Below, piece by piece: positions 9,563 through 18,498 of a stretch of 64,000 nt of DNA. Within the stretch, counting starts at the first letter, position 1; every line of letters starts with the position of its first letter. Source of the DNA: Acanthopleuribacter pedis (lineage in GTDB: Bacteria; Acidobacteriota; Holophagae; Acanthopleuribacterales; Acanthopleuribacteraceae); assembly GCF_017377855.1 (NCBI RefSeq), contig NZ_JAFREP010000020.1, forward strand, positions 1 through 64,000, given 5' to 3'. The translations under genes were made by a program, and so were the position numbers. The notes below the pieces were generated by a model, which was not told where the DNA came from, searched no databases, and saw only the letters and a program-made list of their open reading frames with translations.

Positions 9563-9644
9563 GGCCGAATCCACCGGTTCGCCGGGACACCGATCCCTGC
9601 AAACCCTATGTCGCGGAATAATTTTGTGAAAGCGAGGTAGCATC

Positions 9645-11270
9645 ATGCGCATGATTCATACCGATCCCGTATTACACGAACTTGCCGAACGCACCCTGCA
9701 CCACGGTCGCGAATTCGGCATGGTGTTACCCGAGGTTCGTTTTTATATTCTCGACGGTCTCGAGTTTGCCTCGCTGTTGGAAAAACGTGTTTACCCGACC
9801 AGCCCCACCAACATCTGGGAAGGTAAACGCATGGTAAGCAAGAAATTTCGCATCTCGGAAGGTTTGGAGTCGAGCCTGTACTACGAGGTTGTCCAAACCG
9901 GGAACCCCAGCTACGCCTACCTCAACAACACCAACTCGCCGATGATGCAGGCCTCGGTCATGGCCCACGTGCTGGGTCACTGCGAGTTCAGTGAAACCAA
10001 CGTGTTGCGCGATTCAAACCCGGATCGCACCGAATTTGTGATGCACCTGGTGCGCAAGGTCAACCTGGGCCGCAACCAGATGGGCGAAAAAAGTTTCCTG
10101 TCCTACTGGAACGCGGCCGAATCGGCATTGCCGTTGTTGTCGCCCAACTCCCAATTTAACCTGCAACATTCGGTTGAAACGGATCGCGCCACCGGCGGGG
10201 TTGCCTCGGTTTCGGCCCCGGAACCCGATGAAGAAAAACCGCTGCTACCCCCTTTTTCCTCCACCCTGTCCAGTCTCCTGCGCCCACCGGAAACCCAGGA
10301 TCCCTTTGAACGGGAGCTCAAGTCAAAACTACGCCAGGAGACTTTATCGCGGCGCGGCTACCGGTTGCGCAGCCCTTGCCAAGATGTGTTTGCCTTTTTG
10401 CGCCATTACGCGCCCACCACGGCCGGCGAACGCTCGGTTCTGGACTACCTCTACGTGATCCATGCCCCGAGCGATTTCGTAATTCGCACGCAAATCATGA
10501 ACGAAGGCTGGGCCATGTACTGGGAAAAAGCCATTATGCTGGAATTGTTTAAGGAAAGAGCCTGCACCGGCATTATCGACTACGCCAAGGTGTTCTCAGG
10601 CGTGTGTTACCCACGGCCTTATTACCAGCGCAACCCCTACCATCTCGGTTTCCACATGTGGAACCACATCAAGGCGCTCTACGAAAAGGGCAAAATCGAT
10701 TTGGATTATTTCGATGAGGTCGACCGCAAAACCCGCGACGCGTGGGACCGCGGTGGCGATGTTGATCCCATCGAGCGCATGCGCCATTTGGTGCGAACCT
10801 GTACGGACTACGAATTCTTGCGCCGTTTCCTCACACCGAAACTGATTCACGAGTTCCATCTCAACCGCATCCCACAACGGGACGTGGCGCGCCTGGGCAT
10901 TTCGAAACGCGATGTCATCGAAGAAGATCGCTACTGGGTATGGCTCGATCCGAGGCCGATCAAGAAAGAAATGCTGAAATTTTTCACCCACTATTACCGA
11001 CCCCGCATCTATTTAGTGGATACCGATTTTGAAGACGGCGGTTTGTTGCTGTTTCACCGCGACGACGGCCGCCGCCTCAAAGCCAACTGGATCCAACCGA
11101 CCCTGAAAAACCTGAACATGATTTGGAAAGGGGGCGTGTCACTCGTTTCCAAAAATACGCTTTACGGTTATACCGGCGGCCGCTACCGCGAAATGCGCAT
11201 TCCCGAGGTGGAATTCGAGGTTATTGTGGAACGAATGCGGGAGGGCAAGAAACCGATGGTGCTGGACTAA
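9645..11270 (+). CDS. spoVR: SpoVR family protein
   Basis: Seen: 541 residues. The family signature is present as VMAHVLGHCEFSETN (106-120; usual form H-V-x-G-H-x-x-F), followed later by NEGWAMYWEK and the RNPYHLGFHMWNHIK segment, all hallmarks of SpoVR. A low-complexity insert (about 190-230) contains PEPDEEKPLLPP. Known: in Bacillus SpoVR affects spore cortex formation; in proteobacteria it forms a conserved trio with PrkA and YeaH. Inferred: a non-sporulation role here, within the stress operon. The ATG follows GAGGT at 6 nt. A second ATG two codons later is possible. Confidence 0.94.
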   Translation: MRMIHTDPVLHELAERTLHHGREFGMVLPEVRFYILDGLEFASLLEKRVYPTSPTNIWEGKRMVSKKFRISEGLESSLYYEVVQTGNPSYAYLNNTNSPMMQASVMAHVLGHCEFSETNVLRDSNPDRTEFVMHLVRKVNLGRNQMGEKSFLSYWNAAESALPLLSPNSQFNLQHSVETDRATGGVASVSAPEPDEEKPLLPPFSSTLSSLLRPPETQDPFERELKSKLRQETLSRRGYRLRSPCQDVFAFLRHYAPTTAGERSVLDYLYVIHAPSDFVIRTQIMNEGWAMYWEKAIMLELFKERACTGIIDYAKVFSGVCYPRPYYQRNPYHLGFHMWNHIKALYEKGKIDLDYFDEVDRKTRDAWDRGGDVDPIERMRHLVRTCTDYEFLRRFLTPKLIHEFHLNRIPQRDVARLGISKRDVIEEDRYWVWLDPRPIKKEMLKFFTHYYRPRIYLVDTDFEDGGLLLFHRDDGRRLKANWIQPTLKNLNMIWKGGVSLVSKNTLYGYTGGRYREMRIPEVEFEVIVERMREGKKPMVLD

Positions 11271-11437
11271 ATCAAGCCCCCGGTCCCGAACCAAACCCAC
11301 AACCGAGGCGCGCCGCGTACCGGGCGAAATGCAGACTTACTAAACTACCAACTCATTCTTTTCGATACGTTTATTGTGGTCGACGGAGACGTCAAGCAGT
11401 TACCGAGGTTTGGATTCCCCGGTAACGGGAGGGATAC

Positions 11438-13927
11438 ATGAGCCATTTCGATGCGAAAAACGTGCTGGGTTACACCCGTAACCGAACCTTGCCGTTTTCT
11501 CACTTTATCGAAGAATTCATTCAAACACCCGGTGATTTCTTGCACACCTCCTCGACGCTGTTGGCAAGGGCCATTGAGTATTTCGACTTTGACATCGTGG
11601 TTCGCGCCGGCGAACCCATCATCAGTTACCGCATTTTTAACGACATCTTTAACAAGGGTACCAACGCGGTATTCGGTCAAGAAGCCGCGGTCAAACATCT
11701 GGTCGCCGCCATTGATTCGGCGGGTAAAGAAACCGGTCCCAACCGTGGACTGGTGTTGGTCGGCCCACCGGCATCGGGCAAAACCAACATCATCGATCTG
11801 ATCACGGAGGCCCTAGAGGAATACACCAAACGCAAAGCGGTGAAGTTGTATTCGTTTTTCTTTGAGTTCAAGGGCAAAGGCGGCAGCAACCGCTCCCTGG
11901 AAGTCTGGAGCAGCTTCTTTCACAACCCGCTGCTGTTGTTCCCCACGGTGCTTTCGCTGGGCGACCGGGTGATTCGCCCCCGCCAAGAGTTGTTCAACCA
12001 CGTGCACGAAATGCACAAAGGCAAGGTGGTGTTTCCCACGTATTACCACAACGCGATGCTCGACAAATGCAGCCTGGACATCATCGAAGGCCTGCTGCAG
12101 AACCCCACCAATCGCGGCAAGAGTTTGTACAACATCTTGGAAGAATACGTGCGCGTGGAAGAAATCGTCTTTTCCAACGGCCAGGCAACCGGCATCGCCA
12201 ATATTGACGACATGAAGCAGTTACGCGTCCGTATGCGCCATCTGGATTTGAGCGGCGAGGACAAAGCCATTTTGGCGGAGCACGTCCCCGGCACCGACAT
12301 TTACCAATACGCGGGCGCGATTGTCAGCGCCAATCGCGGTTTGCTTCACATTCACGACGCTTTCGGCACGGACAACTCAACCGAGGCCGACTACAAACCG
12401 CTGCTGATGCTGTTGGGCAGCGGGAAGGTTTCGATTGAGTCGACCCAAGCCTCGGTGGACAACACGGTGGTTATGACCACCAACCTTGAAGAGATGGCAT
12501 TGCTGGACAAGCAACTCACCTCTTCCAAATTGCTGGACCGCATCGAAAAAATTCCGGTGAACTACCTGCTCGACGCCAATTCGGAAATGGACATTCTCAA
12601 GCGTGACATGGAGATCATGAAGATCAATTACCAGGTGGATCCCAACCTGTTGCGCATTGCCGCTTACTACGCGGTGATGACACGCCTGTTGCCGCCTTCG
12701 CGTAAAAAGTGGCCCTCCAACTGGAGTCAACGCAAGCAGAACCTGTACAACGACATTACGGTCGAAAAAAAGCTGTTCCTTTACGCATGTCAATCGGACG
12801 ACCCGCTGGCCACCATCCAAAAGTTGCCGCATTGGCACCCATTCCGCAACGAGGCCTTAAAGCTGAATCTCAACCTGTACGACCCCGAAGCCTTGGAAAA
12901 GCTCATCAAACGCCACCCCGACGCCATTTCCCTGGGCGAGTCGGGCCTGTTTTCGAACGAGGAGTTGGCGCTGATCGACGATGAATTCATGCGTGAGTTA
13001 TTTCGCGAACACTACCCTTACGAGGGGCGCGAGGGTATTTCGGTACGTCAGCTTCAGAACATCATGCGCAACACCATCTCCAATTCGGACGGGCGCAAGG
13101 TACACGTCGGTACCTTCTTGAGCCAGCTCAAACGCATGATCAAAGAAGGATCCGAGCTACACCACTGGATGAGCATCGATAACAAGTGGAAAAAAGAGCG
13201 CAAGACATTGCCCAGCCGCAAAATCGGGCGTTTCCGCTTGGGCGCGGGTGAGGGTGATTACGGCGATTTTGCGGGTTTGGTGAAGGTGGTGCAATCGCTG
13301 TATTTCATGATCATCGACAAGGAGATCACCGAGGCAACGGTCGACCGCAACCCCAATGAGATCGAAGAAGACCTGCGCCGCTACCTTCAGTACACACTGC
13401 TCGCCAACGCTCTGGAAAACAAAGCCTTTTCCCACATCATGGTGCCCAAATTCTCCTTCATCCACCCCACCACGGGCGAAAAGGTTGATTCTCCCGACAT
13501 CCACTTCATGACCTCCCTGGAGAAGGTGATTGCACCGGATCGCGACCCGCAGCACTTCCGCCGCGAGATTGCCCAAAAATTCCTCGGCATGCAAAGCAGC
13601 GGGGAAATATTCATTCAAGAGGGGAAAAACGTCATCAGTTCCCGCTCGGACAACGTGCTGGTCTGTTTTCACGATCTGTTTTCCAAACTTTTGTCGCACC
13701 GGCGCACGGTCGAAGGCATCGACGCGGAATTGTTGCGAGACGCCTTTTTCCAAAAGAAAAACAACTACAGCTATTACAAAACCTATTCCATTGAAATTCG
13801 CAATATGGTGGAAACCATTCTGAAAAACATGGTCAACCGCTTCGGCTACCCGGAAAGCATCGCCTTGGACACGGTGGTCTTCGCGCTCAGGAAGCAGGTC
13901 ATCAATTTCAGTGAAATGATCAGCTAG
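11438..13927 (+). CDS. second PrkA-like AAA+ ATPase/kinase, divergent
   Basis: Seen: 829 residues, ATG preceded by GGGAGGG. Walker A GPPASGKT (109-116), then GAIVSANRGLLHIHDAF and VVMTTNLEEM in the places where PrkA has its sensor segments; a long C-terminal half without obvious motifs. It shares the PrkA domain plan with the first gene of the cluster but little sequence outside the motifs. Known: typical clusters have one PrkA; paralogues occur in some lineages. Inferred: a heteromeric partner or an alternative effector for YeaH/SpoVR. 167 bp separate it from spoVR, with no terminator seen, so it may be co-transcribed. Kinase activity is not demonstrable from sequence. Confidence 0.82.
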   Translation: MSHFDAKNVLGYTRNRTLPFSHFIEEFIQTPGDFLHTSSTLLARAIEYFDFDIVVRAGEPIISYRIFNDIFNKGTNAVFGQEAAVKHLVAAIDSAGKETGPNRGLVLVGPPASGKTNIIDLITEALEEYTKRKAVKLYSFFFEFKGKGGSNRSLEVWSSFFHNPLLLFPTVLSLGDRVIRPRQELFNHVHEMHKGKVVFPTYYHNAMLDKCSLDIIEGLLQNPTNRGKSLYNILEEYVRVEEIVFSNGQATGIANIDDMKQLRVRMRHLDLSGEDKAILAEHVPGTDIYQYAGAIVSANRGLLHIHDAFGTDNSTEADYKPLLMLLGSGKVSIESTQASVDNTVVMTTNLEEMALLDKQLTSSKLLDRIEKIPVNYLLDANSEMDILKRDMEIMKINYQVDPNLLRIAAYYAVMTRLLPPSRKKWPSNWSQRKQNLYNDITVEKKLFLYACQSDDPLATIQKLPHWHPFRNEALKLNLNLYDPEALEKLIKRHPDAISLGESGLFSNEELALIDDEFMRELFREHYPYEGREGISVRQLQNIMRNTISNSDGRKVHVGTFLSQLKRMIKEGSELHHWMSIDNKWKKERKTLPSRKIGRFRLGAGEGDYGDFAGLVKVVQSLYFMIIDKEITEATVDRNPNEIEEDLRRYLQYTLLANALENKAFSHIMVPKFSFIHPTTGEKVDSPDIHFMTSLEKVIAPDRDPQHFRREIAQKFLGMQSSGEIFIQEGKNVISSRSDNVLVCFHDLFSKLLSHRRTVEGIDAELLRDAFFQKKNNYSYYKTYSIEIRNMVETILKNMVNRFGYPESIALDTVVFALRKQVINFSEMIS

Positions 13928-14463
13928 GATGTTTTTGATCTTGGATTTTTGGCCGGGATTGGGGTGATCTTCTTTTTTATCAGGATTTTGTGGCTATTTA
14001 CTGGATGGCGGCCGAGCTTTGGCGCCCTCTTTTCCCGCTTCCCGGTTTGGATGATGCCGTCGCTTCGATTTTTTTCCCAGGATTTTTAGGATATTTACAG
14101 GACATCGGCCGGGCTTTAGTGCCCTCTTTTCCCGCTTCCCGGTTTGGATGAAGCCGTCGCTCCGGTTTTTTTTACATCACTGCATGTTGTTCTCTCCCGC
14201 ATTTTCGATCCACACCAAAAACATGCCCAGCCCGACCACATCGCGCCCACGGGTTCGAACGATCCGGGACATAATCATGGGCCCCCCATGCATTCAAATT
14301 TCGAAGCGACGGCTTCATCCATTCCGGGAACCGGCAGCAGAGGGTCTCTGCGCACGGCCGCATCCTCAAACCATTCTTTTATCCTGAGAAATAAACAAGA
14401 TAACCCCACACCCAAAAACAACCCCCACACCAAACCACCTCGCCCACAATCCATCCTAAGTGT
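13928..14463. repeat. 97-bp tandem duplication plus inverted third copy
   Basis: 536 bp without a gene. The segment 13981-14077 is repeated at 14078-14170 with a 97-bp period (both contain CCCTCTTTTCCCGCTTCCCG and GGTTTGGATGA). A third, more diverged part copy lies inverted at 14302-14360; the 16-nt GGATGAAGCCGTCGCT of the second copy pairs exactly with AGCGACGGCTTCATCC there, so a large hairpin is possible. No coding function is seen. Downstream of prkA2 there are T-runs but no clear terminator stem. Confidence 0.75.
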
Positions 14464-15627
14464 ATGATGGGCCCTGCGCCGTTTTCCCGATCTCCTCGCG
14501 AGGTGACACGCTTGTTTTCTGAACTTGATTTCCGCAAAGATCTGTTGGCTTGGTACGACCGCGAGCAGCGACAACTCCCGTGGCGAGGCCCCGCCAATCC
14601 CTACGCCACCCTGGTTTCAGAACTGATGCTGCAACAAACCCAGGTCAAAACAGTGATTCCCTATTTCGAACGTTTTCTGGAACGTTTTCCCACCCCGAAG
14701 GAATTGGCCGAGGCAGAGGAACAAGAGGTTCTAAAGCTCTGGCAAGGATTGGGTTATTACCGGCGCGCCCGTTATCTACAAGCCGCGGCGCAACGCATTC
14801 AGGAACACCACAACGGCGATTTTCCCGGGGACAAAGAGGCCATCGACGCCCTACCGGGCGTGGGCGCTTATACCGCCGCGGCCGTGGCAAGTATCGGTTT
14901 CAACCTGCCCCACGCGGTCGTCGACGGCAATGTGATTCGGGTACTCAGCCGTTTGTTTGCCCTGGAAGACGACGTTGCCGCGACCGCCGTCAAACGAGAT
15001 ATTCAGGCCAGAGCCCAAAAACTACTCGATACGGAACGGCCGGGGGATTACAACCAAGCCCTCATGGAGTTAGGCGCAACCCGCTGTTCCCCACGCAACC
15101 CGAGTTGCTTGACCTGTCCCGTATCCAACTATTGCTCGGTGCGACGCAAGGGTCTGGACCCACACGTGTTCCCTTACAAAAGCAAGAAAATCAAACCTGG
15201 CAAAATCGCCTATCGATCCCTGTTCCTCACCACCCCCGGCCGGTTTTTACTGGGCCAACGACCGGGATCGGGCCTGATGGCTTCCATGTGGGAATTGCCC
15301 GCACAGGAAGAAACCGCATTCCGGGATTGGCGCCATTGGTTTGCCGACGCCATTACCCCGATCGGCCGCCTAGAGCAACCCATCCTGCATCGCTTCACGC
15401 ACCTCCACGCGACCTACCACATCGAGCTGTACCGCGTGGAAAAAGAGCCACAATGGCGCGAAGGGGCACCGAACAGTTATCAAGATTTCTGCTGGGTTGA
15501 CCAAGAGACTTTGGGTAAGATGCCGTTAACCAAGGTGTTGCAAAAAGCGATTCCCGCTGTCGGCAACTTTTTTAAACAGGAGAACACGTCATGCCCCAAC
15601 ACGAAATCGAGGTTACCTGGTCTGTAA
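14464..15627 (+). CDS. mutY: A/G-specific adenine DNA glycosylase MutY
   Basis: Seen: 387 residues. Catalytic glutamate E53 in VSELMLQQTQV, helix-hairpin-helix LPGVGAYTAAAV (130-141), catalytic aspartate D154 in VVDGNVIRV, and a [4Fe-4S] cluster C-x6-C-x2-C-x5-C at 208-224. The C-terminal third is the Nudix-like domain that reads 8-oxoG. Known: MutY removes adenine mispaired with 8-oxoguanine in the GO repair system. The start may be the second methionine one codon later, or a slightly later codon, since no strong ribosome-binding site is seen. The 3' end overlaps the following hydrolase gene by 37 bp, which implies translational coupling. Confidence 0.95.
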   Translation: MMGPAPFSRSPREVTRLFSELDFRKDLLAWYDREQRQLPWRGPANPYATLVSELMLQQTQVKTVIPYFERFLERFPTPKELAEAEEQEVLKLWQGLGYYRRARYLQAAAQRIQEHHNGDFPGDKEAIDALPGVGAYTAAAVASIGFNLPHAVVDGNVIRVLSRLFALEDDVAATAVKRDIQARAQKLLDTERPGDYNQALMELGATRCSPRNPSCLTCPVSNYCSVRRKGLDPHVFPYKSKKIKPGKIAYRSLFLTTPGRFLLGQRPGSGLMASMWELPAQEETAFRDWRHWFADAITPIGRLEQPILHRFTHLHATYHIELYRVEKEPQWREGAPNSYQDFCWVDQETLGKMPLTKVLQKAIPAVGNFFKQENTSCPNTKSRLPGL

Positions 15628-16229
15628 ATTACGAAACACAGGGGCCGGAAGACGCCGAGGAAATGTGGTTGCTTCTCCATGGCTACCAGCAACGGGGGAG
15701 CGTGGTACTTGAGAAACTCAAGCCCTACTGCCCGGATTCGGTACGCCTGGTCGCCCCGGACGCCCCCTTCCCCGCGCCCCACCAGAGCGCCGCGGGTTGG
15801 CGCATGGGGTTCGCCTGGTACCTGTTCGATCCGGCCACCCAGATCTACCATGTGCCGATGGAACCGGCGGTGGCATTGCTGCGCGCGTTCGTCGCGGGGA
15901 TCAGGGGCCGGGCGCGGCGAATCCGCGTGATTGGTTATTCGCAAGGCGGCTATTTGGCGCCGTTCGCGGCACGAGCGCTGACAAATATTGTCCAGGCCGT
16001 TGGCATAAATTGTCGTTTCCGCGACGAAAGCTTAAAGGAAATCTTGCCGTTCCCACTTGATGCGGTCCACGGAAAGCGGGATGCGCTGGTTGATCTCGCG
16101 CGCTCTATGCAATCTCACGGCCAACTTTTAAAAATCGGCAACACGGGTCGATTTGTAACGGTTGAGCAGGCAGGGCACGGTATTAATGACGCAATCGGTA
16201 CGGCGTTTCGAAGTCTCACCCGTGCTTAG
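15591..16229 (+). CDS. alpha/beta hydrolase, carboxylesterase/phospholipase-like
   Basis: Seen: 212 residues with LLLHGYQQ (oxyanion loop), nucleophile elbow GYSQGG with Ser117, Asp164 in VHGKRDAL and His196 in QAGHGIND, giving a complete catalytic triad. No signal peptide, so likely cytoplasmic. Known: small esterases of this size hydrolyse short acyl esters, lysophospholipids or acyl-thioesters; the specific substrate is unknown. The ATG has AGGAG upstream within the end of mutY, with a 37-bp overlap. Confidence 0.85.
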   Translation: MPQHEIEVTWSVNYETQGPEDAEEMWLLLHGYQQRGSVVLEKLKPYCPDSVRLVAPDAPFPAPHQSAAGWRMGFAWYLFDPATQIYHVPMEPAVALLRAFVAGIRGRARRIRVIGYSQGGYLAPFAARALTNIVQAVGINCRFRDESLKEILPFPLDAVHGKRDALVDLARSMQSHGQLLKIGNTGRFVTVEQAGHGINDAIGTAFRSLTRA

Positions 16230-16275
16230 CCTCCGTCCATGACGACGAAGCTTGACCGGAAAGCCACACGGGCAA

Positions 16276-16291
16276 TGCATTTTTTTGCACC
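16276..16291 (+). promoter_or_regulatory. putative upstream activator site 1 (shared dyad)
   Basis: TGCATTTTTTTGCACC, in which TGCA is repeated around six T residues. The identical 16-mer occurs before the second pilus operon at 24165. It starts 100 bp before the GG of the -24 element; at the other operon the distance is 99 bp. That spacing suits an enhancer-binding activator of sigma-54 RNA polymerase (PilR/NtrC type). The activator itself is not in the window. Confidence 0.68.
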
Positions 16292-16374
16292 AAACACTGG
16301 TGCCTTACCGCTATTTTCTTCAATGCAAAACTTTAATTTTTCGTAAAACAAAATACTGCAACAAGTTGCGCAGC

Positions 16375-16390
16375 CGGCACACTCTATGCT
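16375..16390 (+). promoter_or_regulatory. sigma-54 (-24/-12) promoter of first pilus operon
   Basis: CGGCACACTCTATGCT matches the consensus TGGCAC-N5-TTGC at GGCAC and TGC, with exactly ten bases between GG and GC. The predicted start point is near 16401. An A/T-rich stretch at about 16315-16355 between it and the activator site could help DNA bending. Confidence 0.66.
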
Positions 16391-16400
16391 CAAGAGCGAG

Positions 16401-17106
16401 CAGGAGTTCTTCATGCCCTTTCACGACCTCACGAGCGATCACCGCACGCGCAGCATTGCGCGGAGTGGTGCACATTTGGTGAAAAACCAAAGGTGTTCCG
16501 TCCGGTACGGACTTCGTGGCGTCTTTTGTGGCACCGGTGCCGATCCATCCGGCCCACGCCCGTCGCATGCCGAAACGGCGGCGACAGCCCCGTCCTTAAA
16601 ACTTGTTCCGTCCTTATCCTTCTTATTACCCTCCCCGGTATTCCAACGTTTTACAGCCGCCAAAACAACGGCTGAAAAAACGCGGCACGGGAACGCGTCC
16701 TACCAGCGTCCCGCGGCCGATCCAACCACGCCACCTATGGGTGTGGTTACGGCGCATTACCGCGCCGACGACCCCGACGCACCGCCTATGACCGCGGTGA
16801 TGATCACGGGCCGTTATGCCTATTCGGATGACAGAGCAGCCTCATTGAACGGCTGCCCACGTTTGACCACGATTCGTTTTGCAACCATGCAGCGAGAGAC
16901 GGTGCTCCGTCCTCGGCATCGCCATGGGCGGCTTAGGCCGTTTTTTGGTTGCGCAACCCTTACCAAATCGTTCCGAGTTACCGCTAACACCCCGTACGAC
17001 CGCAATGGTGATCATCACCGGCCGACCGCTGCCCGCCCCGCCTCAGGGGTCGCGCAACGGCACCGCCTTCCTGATCACCCGGTTTTCGGGCACCAGGGAG
17101 GAAATC
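16401..17106 (+). promoter_or_regulatory. about 700-nt structured 5' leader before pilW1
   Basis: If transcription starts at the sigma-54 promoter, about 700 nt precede the first pilin start. The stretch carries a run of small hairpins: CAGCCG/CGGCTG (16654-16674), AACCAC/GTGGTT (16724-16748), CGGCGC/GCGCCG (16750-16767) and GCAGCC/GGCTGC (16836-16856). A related GATGATCACGGGCCG / GGTGATCATCACCGGCCG motif occurs twice (near 16798 and 17006). The open frames inside have no prepilin motif. I compared it by eye with the cyclic-di-GMP riboswitch core and saw no match. Confidence 0.5.
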
Positions 17107-18489
17107 ATGATCGAAGCGCGTTCCCATCAAGGCCCCACGCCGGCGCCGCCTGAGCAACAATTTAGGACGCAGACAGGGCTCAAGGGACAACCACCGTCCC
17201 ACGCATCACCTCCCGGCGCGGCGGCCGGTTTCAGTTTGACCGAACTGATGCTCACGCTGCTGATCGCGGTGACCATCTACGGCGGCGTCGCGGCCACCTT
17301 CTCCGAAATGCGCAAGGGCGCGACCGACCAGAGTCGTTCTTCGGCGCTGTCCGGTTCGATCCGCGGCGTGAACGTTCAAATGCAACACGACTTCGCCAAT
17401 GCCGGCCGCGGTTTGTGGGATTTGAGCGCTTTTAATATTCGCTATAATTTTTCCGACAGCTTCGTTGCCGGCGCCCAACCCCGCTACTTCCACGGCGTCA
17501 CCGATCACGACGTGGAAGACATTTCCGGGCAGTCCACGATCATCGTGCAGTGGTTTGACTACGACGTCATCGGCGGCAACGAATCCAAAAGCCCCACCTT
17601 CTTATTTGATTTGGGCGTGGGTGAGGATTTCCCCGCGGGCGGCCTGTTTACCACCGCCAATTTCATCGGGCCCACCGCTTACCTGCAAACGGTTGAGCCG
17701 GGTGATATTTTCGTGATTTACAACAATGCGGCCCGCACCACCACCTCGGCCTACACGGATATCGAAGGTGAAGGCACCTTGGCCGTGTGGAACCACGAAC
17801 AGGTAGGCGGCGCGGTTGACCCGCTCAACACCGCGGTCCTCCTAGAAGTCAGTGAGGTCTCCCCGGTTGAGGCCGTGGGCAGCGCCGATTACGGCAACCT
17901 GCAACAGATTACGGTTAACTTCGCCGAGACCGGCGATTCCTACTTTAGTCCCGACATGGAAGGTGACTCCATTTCCTTCCCCTTCAGCCGCCCCGCCGAG
18001 GCGGGCGATCCCAGATTGCTCGACAACACCATGTTCGCGCGCAAACTGGGCAGCCGCGATGATTTCCACCGGGTCCGGTACATCATCGACAACACCGGCA
18101 CCTACCCCACCTTGATGCGCATTCACAATAACGACGACCCCGAGGTACTGATGACCAACGTCACCGACTTCTCGATCTTCCTCGGTCTCGACGTCGCCCC
18201 CAACATCCCGCCGAATTCGGTCCAGATCAACCACATGGACGGCACGCTTAGCGCCACCGATCCAGCGGCCTGGGCTTACGAGGCCGCGGATTTCGGGGTC
18301 TCCTACGACGATTACCAAACCTTGCTCGGGCGCCACGCGCTGGCCGCCAACGTGCTGATCACCGCCGAAAGCACCGCGGAAACCAGCGACGGCCGCCTGC
18401 CGACCAAGTCGTTTAACAGCCGCTTCCGCATCGCCAACACGGTCCCATTACCGTTCTACAACAAAGCCAACAACATCGCGGCCGAATAA
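17107..18489 (+). CDS. pilW: PilW-like minor pilin, first operon
   Basis: Seen: 460 residues, start at an ATG with AGGGAGGA just upstream; a longer in-frame extension to 16879 lacks one. The class III signal is a long hydrophilic leader followed by G-FSLTELMLTLLIAV (from about residue 41), cut by prepilin peptidase before the phenylalanine. The rest is a large globular domain. Known: PilW-type minor pilins prime pilus assembly with PilV, PilX, FimU/T and PilY1. Paralogous to the gene at 25500: both share LSxxNxxYxF, GVTDH and QWFDYxV blocks. Odd: the leader peptide (about 40 aa) is much longer than the usual 6-30. Stop codon overlaps the ribosome-binding site of the next gene. Confidence 0.86.
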   Translation: MIEARSHQGPTPAPPEQQFRTQTGLKGQPPSHASPPGAAAGFSLTELMLTLLIAVTIYGGVAATFSEMRKGATDQSRSSALSGSIRGVNVQMQHDFANAGRGLWDLSAFNIRYNFSDSFVAGAQPRYFHGVTDHDVEDISGQSTIIVQWFDYDVIGGNESKSPTFLFDLGVGEDFPAGGLFTTANFIGPTAYLQTVEPGDIFVIYNNAARTTTSAYTDIEGEGTLAVWNHEQVGGAVDPLNTAVLLEVSEVSPVEAVGSADYGNLQQITVNFAETGDSYFSPDMEGDSISFPFSRPAEAGDPRLLDNTMFARKLGSRDDFHRVRYIIDNTGTYPTLMRIHNNDDPEVLMTNVTDFSIFLGLDVAPNIPPNSVQINHMDGTLSATDPAAWAYEAADFGVSYDDYQTLLGRHALAANVLITAESTAETSDGRLPTKSFNSRFRIANTVPLPFYNKANNIAAE

Positions 18490-18498
18490 GGAGGACCC

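Noticed and set aside
8309..9652. 447-residue open frame antisense to yeaH
   Set aside because: Shadow of the yeaH codon pattern; yeaH has family motifs and a ribosome-binding site.
16401..17106. cyclic-di-GMP riboswitch in the pilus leader
   Set aside because: Hairpins are present, but I could not find the conserved core of known GEMM classes by eye.
16386..17153. 255-residue open frame in the pilus leader
   Set aside because: No ribosome-binding site of note, no prepilin motif, biased Arg/Pro/Thr composition; it overlaps the supported pilW start in another frame.
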